From Chryseobacterium caseinilyticum (GTDB lineage: Bacteria > Bacteroidota > Bacteroidia > Flavobacteriales > Weeksellaceae): a stretch of DNA of 64,000 nt. Positions 32,877 through 42,989 of the stretch are shown here, in pieces. The DNA is taken from positions 930,001 through 994,000 of the forward strand of contig NZ_JACYFS010000001.1 of NCBI RefSeq assembly GCF_014837145.1, in the 5' to 3' direction. How positions within the stretch are numbered: the first letter of the stretch is position 1; every line of letters begins with the position of its first letter. The translations under genes were made by a program, and so were the position numbers. The notes below the pieces were generated by a model that saw nothing but the letters and a program-made list of their open reading frames with translations, was not told the origin of the DNA and did no database searches.

Positions 32877-32914
32877 AAAAAAAACGAAGCCTTTTAAGTA
32901 AGGCTTCGTTTTTT
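32877..32914 (+). terminator. Hairpin terminator
   Basis: AAAACGAAGCCTT and AAGGCTTCGTTTT form a perfect stem followed by a T run, 22 bases after the stress-type gene. Confidence 0.85.
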
Positions 32915-32940
32915 ATTATGCTTACAACACAAATAATCGT

Positions 32941-32948
32941 TACATTTG
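32941..32948 (+). promoter_or_regulatory. -7 box for fabI
   Basis: TACATTTG, 24 bases upstream of the fabI ATG. Confidence 0.6.
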
Positions 32949-32972
32949 TGGATTAATAAACATTAAAATACT

Positions 32973-33782
32973 ATGTCATACGGTTTACTTAAAGGCAAGA
33001 AGGGAATTATATTTGGAGCCCTTAATGAACAATCAATCGCTTGGAAAGTTGCAGAAAGATGTCATGAAGAAGGTGCGGAATTTATCTTATCAAACGCTCC
33101 TATCGCCCTCAGAATGGGAGAATTGAATGCTTTGGCTGAAAAAACTGGTTCTGAAGTGATTGGTGCAGATGCTACCTCCATCGAAGATCTTGAAAAACTT
33201 TTTGATGCCGCAGTTGCAAAATTTGGTAAAATCGACTTTATCCTGCACTCTATCGGAATGTCTATCAACGTAAGAAAAGGAAAACACTATACAGAAATGA
33301 ACTACGACTGGTTGGAAAAAGGTTGGGATATCTCGGCAGTTTCGTTCCACAAAGTGATGAGAGTAGCTTATGAGAAAGACTGTATGAACGAATGGGGAAG
33401 CATCTTGGCGCTGACTTATATCGCTGCTCAGAGAACATTCCCTGATTACAACGATATGTCTGACAACAAAGCATATCTTGAAAGCATCGCAAGAACTTTC
33501 GGAAACTACTGGGGACAGAGAAAAGTACGTGTAAACACAGTTTCTCAATCTCCTACTCCAACTACGGCAGGAAGCGGTGTGAAAGGTTTTGGAGGATTTA
33601 TGGGATATGCGGAAGATATGTCTCCGTTAGGAAATGCTACTGCTCTTGAATGCGCGGATTACTGTGTAACTTTATTCTCAGATTTAACCAAGAAAGTCAC
33701 TATGCAGAATCTCTTCCATGACGGAGGTTTCAGCAGCTCTGGCGTTACTCAGAAAGTGATCAGCAAGTATGATGTTGAGTAA
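32973..33782 (+). CDS. fabI: Enoyl-ACP reductase (NADH)
   Basis: Reduces trans-2-enoyl-ACP in the last step of each fatty acid elongation cycle and is the usual triclosan target. The 269-residue short-chain dehydrogenase shows the cofactor loop GKKGIIFGALNEQSIAWKVA, ILHSIG, the catalytic YNDMSDNK (Tyr-x6-Lys) and VRVNTVSQSPTPT. Length and motif spacing are those of FabI rather than FabL or FabV. It is flanked by its own promoter and terminator. Confidence 0.95.
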   Translation: MSYGLLKGKKGIIFGALNEQSIAWKVAERCHEEGAEFILSNAPIALRMGELNALAEKTGSEVIGADATSIEDLEKLFDAAVAKFGKIDFILHSIGMSINVRKGKHYTEMNYDWLEKGWDISAVSFHKVMRVAYEKDCMNEWGSILALTYIAAQRTFPDYNDMSDNKAYLESIARTFGNYWGQRKVRVNTVSQSPTPTTAGSGVKGFGGFMGYAEDMSPLGNATALECADYCVTLFSDLTKKVTMQNLFHDGGFSSSGVTQKVISKYDVE

Positions 33783-33827
33783 TCATGGGTAATAAGTAAT
33801 TTTTCAATTGTATATTTAAATCCGGAA

Positions 33828-33860
33828 CTTTTTGTTTCGGATTTTTTTTGATTTTAAACG
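33828..33860 (+). terminator. Hairpin terminator after fabI
   Basis: AAATCCGGAAC and GTTTCGGATTT pair with one mismatch, followed by eight T residues. Confidence 0.75.
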
Positions 33861-33961
33861 AAACATTTTGACAACTTATAAAATTTAATTTGTTTGGAAA
33901 CAGTTCCGGCAGAACAATTGCCCTGCCGAAACTTAATAAAAATGTTAATATGAAGTGTGGT

Positions 33962-34774
33962 TTATTTCTTTCTCTGATAGACTCTCACATAATCAATCTT
34001 ATATCTCTGCGGAAAAACAGAATCATCAATTCCTTCTTTTCCACCCCAAAATCCGCCCACGGCAAGATTTAGAATAATAAAATAGGGTTGATCAAAAGGC
34101 CAGGATTCATAAGTCTTTTCTTTATTTTCATAGGTGAAAAACTTCTGATCATCGATATAGACATCAATTTTTTCAGGCGTCCAATCCGCTTTGTAGACAT
34201 GGAACTTTTCGCTGGCATCTTTTACAAACAAAGTGTCTGTCTTCTGGGTATTGATGATGTGATTATACTTTTTAGTGTGAACCGATGCATGTACAAATCC
34301 TTGGTTGAAACCCACATGTTCCATAATATCCAGCTCACCGTCATCCGGCCATTCTTTCATATTTTCGCTCATCATCCAGATGGCAGGCCATGTTCCCCGA
34401 CCTTTCGGAAGTTTTGCACGGACTTCAACTGTTCCATATTGAAATGAAAATTTTCCTTTTGTCAAAAGTCTTGCCGAAGTATATTTAATCTTTTCCCAGT
34501 TTTCTTTTTTGGCTTCGATCACAAGATTTCCGTCTTCTACTCTTGCATTTTCCAATCTGTTTTTGGTATAAAACTGAGCTTCGTTATTGCCATAACCATC
34601 GCCACCGACATCGTAATGCCATTTGGTGGAATCAGGCAGGCCTTTGTAATTAAACTCGTCGCTCCAGATTAATTTTCTGCTTGAATCGGGTTTGTTTGAA
34701 ACACAATTTAATAATGAGAGAACTAAAGTCCCTGCGATGATTGGATGGAAAATATATTGAATTCTACTTTTCAT
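33962..34774 (-). CDS. GH16 endo-beta-glucanase lipoprotein (laminarinase-like)
   Basis: A 270-residue lipoprotein (lipobox LSLLNC, Cys24) with a GH16 jelly-roll domain. The catalytic motif is ELDIME (Glu147, Asp149, Glu152), and the flanking TWPAIWMMSEN and HASVHTKKYN are typical of the laminarinase-like branch. It likely cleaves beta-1,3-glucan at the cell surface. It is the last gene of the polysaccharide utilisation cluster, 135 bases after the GH3 gene with a palindrome between them. Confidence 0.88.
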   Translation of the reverse strand: MKSRIQYIFHPIIAGTLVLSLLNCVSNKPDSSRKLIWSDEFNYKGLPDSTKWHYDVGGDGYGNNEAQFYTKNRLENARVEDGNLVIEAKKENWEKIKYTSARLLTKGKFSFQYGTVEVRAKLPKGRGTWPAIWMMSENMKEWPDDGELDIMEHVGFNQGFVHASVHTKKYNHIINTQKTDTLFVKDASEKFHVYKADWTPEKIDVYIDDQKFFTYENKEKTYESWPFDQPYFIILNLAVGGFWGGKEGIDDSVFPQRYKIDYVRVYQRKK

Positions 34775-34875
34775 AAATGGAAACTATATTTGTCTGACAG
34801 CCTATGTTTTACACAAAAATCACACATAGATAATGTGTAGATTTTGGTTAAAACCAAATGTCTTTTACCTACGAA

Positions 34876-34893
34876 AGCGGGCTAAAGCCCGCT
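34876..34893. repeat. Palindromic element AGCGGGCT-AA-AGCCCGCT
   Basis: An 18-base perfect palindrome with a two-base centre, in the gap between the GH3 and GH16 genes. It is GC-rich against an AT-rich background and resembles dispersed REP-like palindromes of Flavobacteriia. It has no T run, so it could limit read-through or stabilise mRNA ends rather than terminate. Confidence 0.75.
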
Positions 34894-34909
34894 CCTATTG
34901 ATACAATGA

Positions 34910-37132
34910 TTATTTTTCCCAATTAATTCTTTTTGTCTGAACATTCTGAGAATCGGTTCCCACCATAATATCAAATTCTCCGGCTTCCCAATCGTAGTTT
35001 AAAGCATCATCATAGAATTTTAAATTTTCAGGAGTCAATGTAAATGTGACTGTTTTAGTTTCTCCTTTTTTAATGAAAACTTTTTGAAAGCCTTTCAATT
35101 CTTTCACAGGTCTTACCACTTTTCCCACCAAATCTCTGATGTACAGCTGCACCACTTCTTCCCCGTCGTAATTTCCGGTATTGGAAACAGCAACATTGAT
35201 GTTTATACTCTGATTTCCTTTCAAACTTGTCGAACTTAATTTCATGTCAGCATATTTAAACTGAGTATAGCTTAACCCATATCCAAAAGGAAATTTCGGG
35301 TCGTTATCCAGATCGATGTAAGCTGAAACATAATTTCTGTCCGTATTATTTTTTGCAGGTCTTCCGGTATTGTAGTGATTGTAATAAATAGGAACCTGAC
35401 CCACCGTTCTCGGAAAAGTCATCGGTACTTTTCCACCCGGATTAACAGTGCCGAAAAGAATATCTGCAATAGAATTCCCTGCTTCAGTTCCCAGCCACCA
35501 GGTGTAAACAATGGTTGGGATATTGTCTGCTGCCCAATCGAAGACCAATGGTCTTCCTGCGTTAATCATTAAAACAGTCGGCTTTCCGGTCTTGGCAATT
35601 TCCTTCAGCAAATCTTCCTGAACACCGGAAAAATGAAGATTGCTTCTGCTTTTCGCTTCACCGCTCATGGCGTGACCTTCGCCTAAAGTCATAATCACAA
35701 CATCTGCTTTTTTTGCCGTTTCCACAGCTTCAGCAAACATGGACTTATCCTGATCATCTACGTTAGCGCCCTTTGCATACAGCAATGTCGAGTTTTTGTC
35801 CAACTGATTTTTAATACCGTCAAACTGCGTTACAATTCTTTCGTTATCATCTTTAAAAGCCACAGACCAAAAGCCGTGATTGGCGACCGTCTCTTTTCCG
35901 AAAGGTCCGATCAGCGCAACCGTTTTTGTCGACTTTGAAAGCGGAAGAATATTCTTTTCATTTTTTAACAAGACAATCGATTTCGAACCAAATTCTCTTC
36001 CGAATTTTCTATGCTCCTGATTGTTTAACTGTTCTTTCTGTCTCTTCTCACTGCTGAATCTGTAAGGATCGTCAAATAATCCCATCTCAAATTTCTTAAC
36101 CAAAATTCTTCTTGCTGCATCATCAATTAATTTAGGATCCACTTTTCTTTCCTGAACTAATTTCGGAAGCTCGGCCATGTACGCACGGCTTTCCATATCC
36201 ATGTCACTTCCGGCGTTGATGGCTTTTTCTGCAGCTTCTTTATTGTCTTTGGCGTAACCGTGAGGAACCATTTCCCCAATACTTCCCCAGTCCGAAACCA
36301 CAAAACCTTTATAGTTCCATTGACCTTTTAAAATATCTCTTAAAATATATTGGTTTGCCGTTGCAGGAATTCCATTGATATCATTAAACGAATTCATAAA
36401 AGTCGCAACGCCAGCATCTGCCGCAGCTTTGAAAGGTGGCAGGTAGGTTCCATGAAGCTGTCTTAAACTCATGTCAACAGAATTATAATCTCTTCCGCCA
36501 ACTGCTGCTCCATACGCTGCAAAATGTTTTGCACAAGCCATAATCGCATCAAGATTTCCAAGACCTTTCCCCTGAAAACCCTTGATTCTTGCCAAACCAA
36601 TCTGCGTTCCCAAGTAAGTATCTTCGCCCGAACCTTCCATCACTCTGCCCCATCTCGGATCTCTTGCAATATCGACCATCGGAGCAAACGTCCAGTGAAT
36701 TCCGTACGCAGAGGCTTCTGTTGCAGCAATTCTTTCAGATTTTTCAATTAAATTTAAATCCCAACTCGCCGCCTGACCCAAATTCACAGGAAAAGTAGTT
36801 CTGTAGCCATGAATCACATCCTGACCAAACAACATTGGAATTTTTAATCTTGATTTTAACGCTAATTCCTGAAATTTTCTGGTCTCCTCTGCTCCTGCCA
36901 CATTCAGCATAGAACCGACTTTCCCTATTTTGATTTCATTTAAAACATTAGCAGAATTGGAATTCTGAGGACCTGTGGCATATTCAAAACCACTGTACTG
37001 AACGAGCTGACCGATTTTTTCTTCTAAAGTCATTTTAGAGAGAAGCTCAGAGACTTTCTGGTCGACTGTTTTCTGTCCGAATGCGTTGAATCCGAATGCT
37101 GTAAAGGTTAATATGAAATAAAGTTTTTTCAT
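34910..37132 (-). CDS. bglX: GH3 beta-glucosidase
   Basis: A 740-residue periplasmic enzyme (signal peptide MKKLYFILTFTAFGFNAFGQ) with the GH3 N-terminal barrel, the nucleophile Asp281 in FVVSDWGS, the GH3 C-terminal domain and a terminal fibronectin type III-like domain (about 655-735; GEEVVQLYIRD). It resembles BglX and should release glucose from the oligosaccharides produced by the GH16 and GH30 enzymes. It lies 165 bases after GH30, so it may have an internal promoter. Confidence 0.92.
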   Translation of the reverse strand: MKKLYFILTFTAFGFNAFGQKTVDQKVSELLSKMTLEEKIGQLVQYSGFEYATGPQNSNSANVLNEIKIGKVGSMLNVAGAEETRKFQELALKSRLKIPMLFGQDVIHGYRTTFPVNLGQAASWDLNLIEKSERIAATEASAYGIHWTFAPMVDIARDPRWGRVMEGSGEDTYLGTQIGLARIKGFQGKGLGNLDAIMACAKHFAAYGAAVGGRDYNSVDMSLRQLHGTYLPPFKAAADAGVATFMNSFNDINGIPATANQYILRDILKGQWNYKGFVVSDWGSIGEMVPHGYAKDNKEAAEKAINAGSDMDMESRAYMAELPKLVQERKVDPKLIDDAARRILVKKFEMGLFDDPYRFSSEKRQKEQLNNQEHRKFGREFGSKSIVLLKNEKNILPLSKSTKTVALIGPFGKETVANHGFWSVAFKDDNERIVTQFDGIKNQLDKNSTLLYAKGANVDDQDKSMFAEAVETAKKADVVIMTLGEGHAMSGEAKSRSNLHFSGVQEDLLKEIAKTGKPTVLMINAGRPLVFDWAADNIPTIVYTWWLGTEAGNSIADILFGTVNPGGKVPMTFPRTVGQVPIYYNHYNTGRPAKNNTDRNYVSAYIDLDNDPKFPFGYGLSYTQFKYADMKLSSTSLKGNQSININVAVSNTGNYDGEEVVQLYIRDLVGKVVRPVKELKGFQKVFIKKGETKTVTFTLTPENLKFYDDALNYDWEAGEFDIMVGTDSQNVQTKRINWEK

Positions 37133-37297
37133 TGTAATTTAATTTTTGCTGGAAACTTTAATTAATTTTAAACGCAAAGTCCACAAAGATTTTTTTGCAA
37201 ATAATTCTGTTGATTTTTAAGCTCGCAAAAGCGTTCTACTTAGCAAAGAACACAAAGTTTTCATTCTAAAAACTTTTAAATTCGTCATTTTTAAAAT

Positions 37298-38728
37298 TTA
37301 AAAAACATATGTAGCAACAGAACTTGCTGTAATGTTTACCGGAGCAGTTTTATTTTTAAATTTGATATTAAAATTTTCGTCTGTCTTACTGTAATTCTGC
37401 ACAATCAAAACTGTTTTTCCTTCGGGAGTTTTGAAAGCCACTGTTGAAAGTTGGTCGGTCTGCGTTGAAGAAATTCTTTGTGAGTTGGCAGGAACAAATT
37501 TCGAAGCGTGAGCAATGATATAATATCCTACATTTCTTGTGAAGTTTTCTCTATCTGAAACCGTAATGGCACCTTTACATTCTGTACAACCTCCCGGAGT
37601 GTGTGGTTTAAAATCAGTATCATTTGCCAGGTTCCATTCCAAAGCAATTTTGCTCCAGTTCCTCATCGAACCTATAATTACATTTTTTGCGTGCCAGTTT
37701 AAATCTCCATCAAAAGTTCCTTTTGATCCAGTCCATTGTTCTGTGAAATATAAATTTTTGTTCGGATGAGCTTTATAAACAGTGCTTAAAGCTGAAATAT
37801 CGCCTTCGTACAAATGAAAAGCTGAGCCATCGATATATTGGTTTGCTTCAGCATCATTTAAAATATTAATAGCGTATTCAGGTTTGTTGCAATTGTGATC
37901 GTAAACCACAATTTTAGTTTTAATTTTATTTGACTTAAAAATGGGTCCCAAACTTTGCTTAATAAAATCTCTCTGCTGATCTGAAACCATCAACAAACTC
38001 GGATTGTTTCCGGGATGCAAAGGTTCGTTTTGTGGAGTTACAGCATCGATTATTATTCCTTCTTTAGCCATTCCCTGAATGTATTTGACAAAATAGTTTG
38101 CATAGGTATCATAAAACTCAGGTTTCAAACTTCCACCAATTGATTTTCCGTTGTCTTTCATCCAAACAGGAGGCGACCAGGGAGCTGCAATGATTTTGAT
38201 TTTCGGATTGATGTTTAAAATTTCTTTTAACATCAAAATTAAATCTTGATCTCTCACCAGACTGAATTTAGATAAAGTGCGATCAGTCTGTCCCTGAGGC
38301 AAATCATCGTAAGAAAAAACTTCACCATCCAAATCTGATGCGCCGATGCTTAATCTTAAATAACTGATCGAAATCGAATTTTCATCTTTCCCGAAAAGTT
38401 CGTTCAGTAATACTTTTCTTTTTGCCGGTGAGAGACGGTTGATTACTTCAACACTTCCACCTGTTAATGTAAATCCGAAACCGTCAACATATTGAAACTT
38501 TTGGGTATCGTCAATTTCAATATTCTGAAAATTATTGGATGTGTTCACAAAAACCAAGGGTAGCTGTTGCTGTAATTTTACGCTTTCATCTCCTTTTGTA
38601 AGCCATGACTGAACCTGATTTTTCGTAGAAATTGTTGATGCACAAGAACCTAAAGATAAAAGTACCACACCGCTGAAAAGCAGTGCAGTACTCTTTGAAA
38701 AGAAACTATATGATTTTTTCTTTAACAT
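37298..38728 (-). CDS. GH30 glycoside hydrolase lipoprotein
   Basis: A 476-residue lipoprotein (lipobox LSLGSC, Cys29) with a GH30 TIM barrel plus side beta-domain. The acid/base Glu235 lies in TPQNEPLHPG and the nucleophile Glu330 in LYFTEQW. The resemblance is to the GH30 branch that includes endo-beta-1,6-glucanases, which fits the beta-glucan enzyme set here; glucosylceramidase-type activity is the alternative. It starts two bases after the susD stop and is certainly cotranscribed with susCD. Confidence 0.88.
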   Translation of the reverse strand: MLKKKSYSFFSKSTALLFSGVVLLSLGSCASTISTKNQVQSWLTKGDESVKLQQQLPLVFVNTSNNFQNIEIDDTQKFQYVDGFGFTLTGGSVEVINRLSPAKRKVLLNELFGKDENSISISYLRLSIGASDLDGEVFSYDDLPQGQTDRTLSKFSLVRDQDLILMLKEILNINPKIKIIAAPWSPPVWMKDNGKSIGGSLKPEFYDTYANYFVKYIQGMAKEGIIIDAVTPQNEPLHPGNNPSLLMVSDQQRDFIKQSLGPIFKSNKIKTKIVVYDHNCNKPEYAINILNDAEANQYIDGSAFHLYEGDISALSTVYKAHPNKNLYFTEQWTGSKGTFDGDLNWHAKNVIIGSMRNWSKIALEWNLANDTDFKPHTPGGCTECKGAITVSDRENFTRNVGYYIIAHASKFVPANSQRISSTQTDQLSTVAFKTPEGKTVLIVQNYSKTDENFNIKFKNKTAPVNITASSVATYVF

Positions 38729-38730
38729 AT

Positions 38731-40194
38731 TTAGTAACCGGGGTTTTGGGTTAGATTGGGATTATTATCCAATTGTGTTTGTGGAATTGGCCATAATAAT
38801 CTGTTTTGATTTAGATTATTGACGTACGGAAGAAGATTTCCAGCAGCATTTTTCTGTTGCGAAAGGATTTCAATTGCTTTTCCTGTACGTTTCAAATCAA
38901 ACCAACGGTGGCCTTCAAATGCAAGTTCCAGTTTTCTTTCTTTAAGAATTTTATTAATTCCATCGTCGGTATTTGCAATAGTAACCGGTGTTAAACCTGA
39001 GTTGGCTCTTGCTCTTACCTGATTAACCAAAGTTGCAGCATCCGTGAAATTTCCCTGACGCACTAATGCTTCAGCTCTTATCAAAAGTAAATCTGCGTAA
39101 CGCATCACATAGAAATTCTGATGACCTGTAGTGATTCTCATTTTATTCATAAAAGGAAATGCCGAACTCGGCCAATAGTTATCTGACCAGCCGACAGCAG
39201 TAGGAGAAACCCAAATACTTGAATTTTTTCTCACCAAATCATTTTCAGTATTGAATGTATTTACAAGATCATACGAAGGTGTATTGAATTTTTTCCAGTC
39301 TGTTCCATAGAACATCGAAGAGCCCCATGCCCAAAGGTTTCCTGCGTTTCCATTGGATTCAAAAATGGATTCTGCATTGGCTTCATGAGCTCCATCAAAT
39401 AAATGGTCGTAATTTGGAAGCAAAGAATATCCTTGTCCCATTAACTGCGTTGTATAGTCTAAAACTTTTGCGTAATCCGGATTTGGTTTTGTAGCATATA
39501 CTTTTGCCAGCAATGCTAAAGCTAATCCTCTATTCGCTCTGTATTTATTTGAACTTGCAGGTGCACTAGCCAAAGCTCCCTCCAAATCTGAAATTATCTG
39601 GGTATACACCTCATTAACCGCCTTTCTTGCAGGATAAACCTGACTGTAAACTTCATCAAAATTACCTGCATTTACTCCCACTACTGCTTTTGTAACTAAA
39701 GGAAAATCTCCCCACAACTGTACTCCGTGAAAATTGTACATTGCCCGCATAATGGCAGCTTCGGCTTTCATTTCCGCTTTACGTGAAGTCGTCAAGGCGG
39801 GATCTGGAATATTGTCTACATAATTTAGAACTTTGTTACAATTGTTTATAAATCTGAACAAATAATTCCAGTCTCTGTTGACGTTTGAATTGGTTGCGAT
39901 AATTCTGTACTCATCAATCTGGAAATTCTGAATATTATCACTTCCGGCATGAGCTACATCAGTTTGAGCATCACCATTAAAAAAATAATCCAACTGCCAG
40001 TATTCGTTACCCAAATCTGTGTAAATCACAGTCATCAAACCTTCCGCTTCATCCGCTTTTGTATAAGGCGTATCATTATCTGGCACTGCTCTGTCTGTAA
40101 GTGGCTCTGTATCTAAATAATCACTGCAAGAAGTTGTTCCAACTGTTAAAGTTGCTCCAAGCAAAAAATAATATATTGTTTTGTTGATTTTCAT
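38731..40194 (-). CDS. SusD/RagB-family glycan-binding lipoprotein
   Basis: A 487-residue outer-membrane lipoprotein (lipobox near GTTSC) of the SusD family, which caps the SusC barrel and captures oligosaccharides. The conserved MRAMYNFHGVQLWGDFPLV helix, the FYVMRYADLLLIRAEAL segment and RKLELAFEGHRWFDLKR near the C-terminus are all present. It follows susC by 11 bases. Confidence 0.95.
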   Translation of the reverse strand: MKINKTIYYFLLGATLTVGTTSCSDYLDTEPLTDRAVPDNDTPYTKADEAEGLMTVIYTDLGNEYWQLDYFFNGDAQTDVAHAGSDNIQNFQIDEYRIIATNSNVNRDWNYLFRFINNCNKVLNYVDNIPDPALTTSRKAEMKAEAAIMRAMYNFHGVQLWGDFPLVTKAVVGVNAGNFDEVYSQVYPARKAVNEVYTQIISDLEGALASAPASSNKYRANRGLALALLAKVYATKPNPDYAKVLDYTTQLMGQGYSLLPNYDHLFDGAHEANAESIFESNGNAGNLWAWGSSMFYGTDWKKFNTPSYDLVNTFNTENDLVRKNSSIWVSPTAVGWSDNYWPSSAFPFMNKMRITTGHQNFYVMRYADLLLIRAEALVRQGNFTDAATLVNQVRARANSGLTPVTIANTDDGINKILKERKLELAFEGHRWFDLKRTGKAIEILSQQKNAAGNLLPYVNNLNQNRLLWPIPQTQLDNNPNLTQNPGY

Positions 40195-40205
40195 GAGAAT
40201 TTTAA

Positions 40206-42989
40206 TTAAAAATTAGCTTTAAGACCAAAAATAAATGTTCTTACCTGAGGATAAGTTCCGTAATCTACACCGGAAACCCCGTTTGTAGTGTTGAATGCAT
40301 TAACTTCCGGATCAAATCCTGTGTAATCTGTCCAGGTTACCAGATTTTGTCCGGTCACATAAAGATTTATTTTACTTACACCCTTAAATGGACTTAAGAA
40401 ATTATAACCAAGGGTAGCACTTTTTATTTTAATAAATGAGCCATCTTCTACAAATCTGTCTGAAACATATTGTGAGCTGGTAGAATTTGCCCTTGGTGTA
40501 TTGGTTATTTGCCCAGGGGTTGTCCATCTGTTTAAAACTACTGCAGACTGGTTTTTAAAATCGTTCATCATTTCAAGATCAAATCTTGAAGCATTGTAAA
40601 TTTCTCCTCCGTAAGATCCTGTCACCAAAACATCTAAATAAAAGTTTTTATACGAGAAATTATTACTGAAACCAAAACTAAAATCAGGATTTGGATTTCC
40701 AATTATTGTTCTGTCATTAGGATCAAAAATACCATTCCCATTATTGTCTTTATATACCAAATCCCCTGTTTGAGAATCGACATGACTCACCTGATAGCCG
40801 TAAAAAGAACTAATTGCCTGACCCGGTGTAAATCTAACTAAGTTGGCTCCTACGGTTTCAATGTTTGCTACATCAATATTAGGTCTGTAATTTAAATTTA
40901 AAACCTTATTTTTCGTAAATGAAATATTGAAGTTGGTATTCCAGTTGAAGTTTTCACCTTTAAAATTCTGAGTGGTCAGCGCAAATTCTAGTCCCTTATT
41001 TTCCATGCTTCCAATATTCTTCAGGATATTTCCGATACCGGCACTTTCAAATGAAATAGGAACAATTAAATCATTAGTTTTTCTTTTGTAAGCATCTGCG
41101 CTTAATTTAATTCTGTTGTTCAGAAAGCCAAAATCAATACCTACATTCGCATCTGTAGTTGTCTCCCAACCTAAGTCGCTACTGTCCCACTGATGACTAA
41201 ACCAAACACCATCTGGACCTAATCTTGACAATCTTTCCAAATTATAATGAGAATACGGCGGAATTCCTGATGCGTTACCACTCTGTCCCCATCCTCCTCT
41301 TAGTTTTAACTCTGAGAAAATTTTGCTGTCTGCCATGAAATCTTCATTGGAAACCGTCCATGCTCCGGAAACTCCAGGGAAGAATCCCCATTTATTTCCC
41401 GGTGCTAATGCTGAACTACCGTTGTATCTGAAAACTCCCATGATGGTGTATTTATTATCATAGGTATATAAAGCTCTTCCGAAAAATGAAAGCTCACGCA
41501 AATGCTCTTTTACTAAAGTTTCTCTTTTATTATCAATTACCGTATTGTAATCAAAGAAAGTCGTTCCTTCCGGGAAATTATTTCCTTCAAAATTATTCCA
41601 TGAATTTCTTTTCTCGTGGATCTGATTTCCTCCTAATAAAGCTAAATCGTGTACTCCCGATTTGATGGTATAGGTCAAGGTGTTTTCAATATTTAAATCC
41701 TGATATTTTGATAAATATTTTCCACCAATACCTTTTTGCTGTCTTCCATAACTTGTTTGATAGCCATCTGTGAATTGGTCATTTGTCACATCAATTAAGT
41801 CAAATGAAACAGTTGGTTTCCAGACCAAGTTTTTAAGTAAATTAACTTCCAGTCCCAAATTACTCATGAAACGCTGAGTTTGTGTTTCATTTTGTCTTGA
41901 TTGATAAGCTACCGGATTTTCCCAAGATGACTGAAATGGGTTCAACGCAAACTGACCGTCTTTGTAACCATCCAGATAATTTCCATTGACATCCGTTTCT
42001 CTGACAGCAAGCTGACTACCGTAAATCGGTAAAAATGATGGTGTATTTAAAGCACTTAAAATAACGCCGCCTCTTGATGTTCCCAAATTGTCATTGGTAT
42101 TTTTAAGCGTTGTATTGATGTAATTAAAATTACCCGTCAGTTTCAGCCAATTGGTAATTTTTGCATCTAGATTTACCTTTGCCGAAACTCTGTCGAATCT
42201 CGCAGGATCAATAATTCCGTCAATTCCCTGATAACCTAATGCAGTGTAAGCTCTTACTTTTTCGTTACCAAAAGAATAGTTTACATTGTAATTCTGATCA
42301 AAACCTGTTCTGAAAACTTCGTCTCTCCAGTTGGTGTTGATACCCACATATCGGGGATTATTAATAGTTGTAAGGTATGACGGATTTATTTCTCCCATCA
42401 AAGCCTTATACTGATCTAAATTTAGTACATCAATATTGTTCACGGTTTTAGACATTCCCCAATAGGCATTGAATGCTAATTGTGGCTTATTTACTTTCCC
42501 TCTCTTAGTTGTAATAATTACAACACCTGATGAACCATTAATCCCGTAAATTGCAGCAGAAGTTGCATCTTTTAAAATCGTCATATCGGTAATATCGTCA
42601 GGATTAATTCCGCTGATGTCAAAGGTCTGAATTCCATCCACTACATACAGCGGGTTTACACTTGATGAGATAGAATTGTTTCCTCTGATTTTCACATCAA
42701 TCGCAGCACCAGGCTTTCCGGAAGACTGAATCACGTTCACACCTGCAGCATTTCCCTGCAAGGCCTGTCCTACATTGTAAATGGGCCTGTCATCAAAACT
42801 TTCAGCCTTCACAGTAGAAACTGCACTTGTTAAGTTTGATTTTTTTACGGATCCATATCCAATCACCACAACTTCCTCAATCTTCTGCTCTTTTTGTACA
42901 GTATCTTTCGGAATTGTCTGTGCACTGAAATTCGCAGTAAAATAGAGCACTGCAATCAACCCAAACCCTTTTGTTAATTTTACGTTCAT
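40206..42989 (-). CDS. SusC/RagA-family TonB-linked outer membrane protein
   Basis: A 927-residue TonB-dependent glycan importer. After a signal peptide (to about residue 23) it goes almost directly into the TonB box and plug (EEVVVIGYGSVKKSNLTSAVS, LQGNAAGVNVIQSSGKPGAAIDVKIRG, NPLYVVDGI). The carboxypeptidase-D-like N-terminal domain that most SusC proteins carry is absent. The barrel ends with a C-terminal FGLKANF strand. It is the first gene of a five-gene glycan cluster and is divergent from the MFS transporter. Confidence 0.93.
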   Translation of the reverse strand: MNVKLTKGFGLIAVLYFTANFSAQTIPKDTVQKEQKIEEVVVIGYGSVKKSNLTSAVSTVKAESFDDRPIYNVGQALQGNAAGVNVIQSSGKPGAAIDVKIRGNNSISSSVNPLYVVDGIQTFDISGINPDDITDMTILKDATSAAIYGINGSSGVVIITTKRGKVNKPQLAFNAYWGMSKTVNNIDVLNLDQYKALMGEINPSYLTTINNPRYVGINTNWRDEVFRTGFDQNYNVNYSFGNEKVRAYTALGYQGIDGIIDPARFDRVSAKVNLDAKITNWLKLTGNFNYINTTLKNTNDNLGTSRGGVILSALNTPSFLPIYGSQLAVRETDVNGNYLDGYKDGQFALNPFQSSWENPVAYQSRQNETQTQRFMSNLGLEVNLLKNLVWKPTVSFDLIDVTNDQFTDGYQTSYGRQQKGIGGKYLSKYQDLNIENTLTYTIKSGVHDLALLGGNQIHEKRNSWNNFEGNNFPEGTTFFDYNTVIDNKRETLVKEHLRELSFFGRALYTYDNKYTIMGVFRYNGSSALAPGNKWGFFPGVSGAWTVSNEDFMADSKIFSELKLRGGWGQSGNASGIPPYSHYNLERLSRLGPDGVWFSHQWDSSDLGWETTTDANVGIDFGFLNNRIKLSADAYKRKTNDLIVPISFESAGIGNILKNIGSMENKGLEFALTTQNFKGENFNWNTNFNISFTKNKVLNLNYRPNIDVANIETVGANLVRFTPGQAISSFYGYQVSHVDSQTGDLVYKDNNGNGIFDPNDRTIIGNPNPDFSFGFSNNFSYKNFYLDVLVTGSYGGEIYNASRFDLEMMNDFKNQSAVVLNRWTTPGQITNTPRANSTSSQYVSDRFVEDGSFIKIKSATLGYNFLSPFKGVSKINLYVTGQNLVTWTDYTGFDPEVNAFNTTNGVSGVDYGTYPQVRTFIFGLKANF

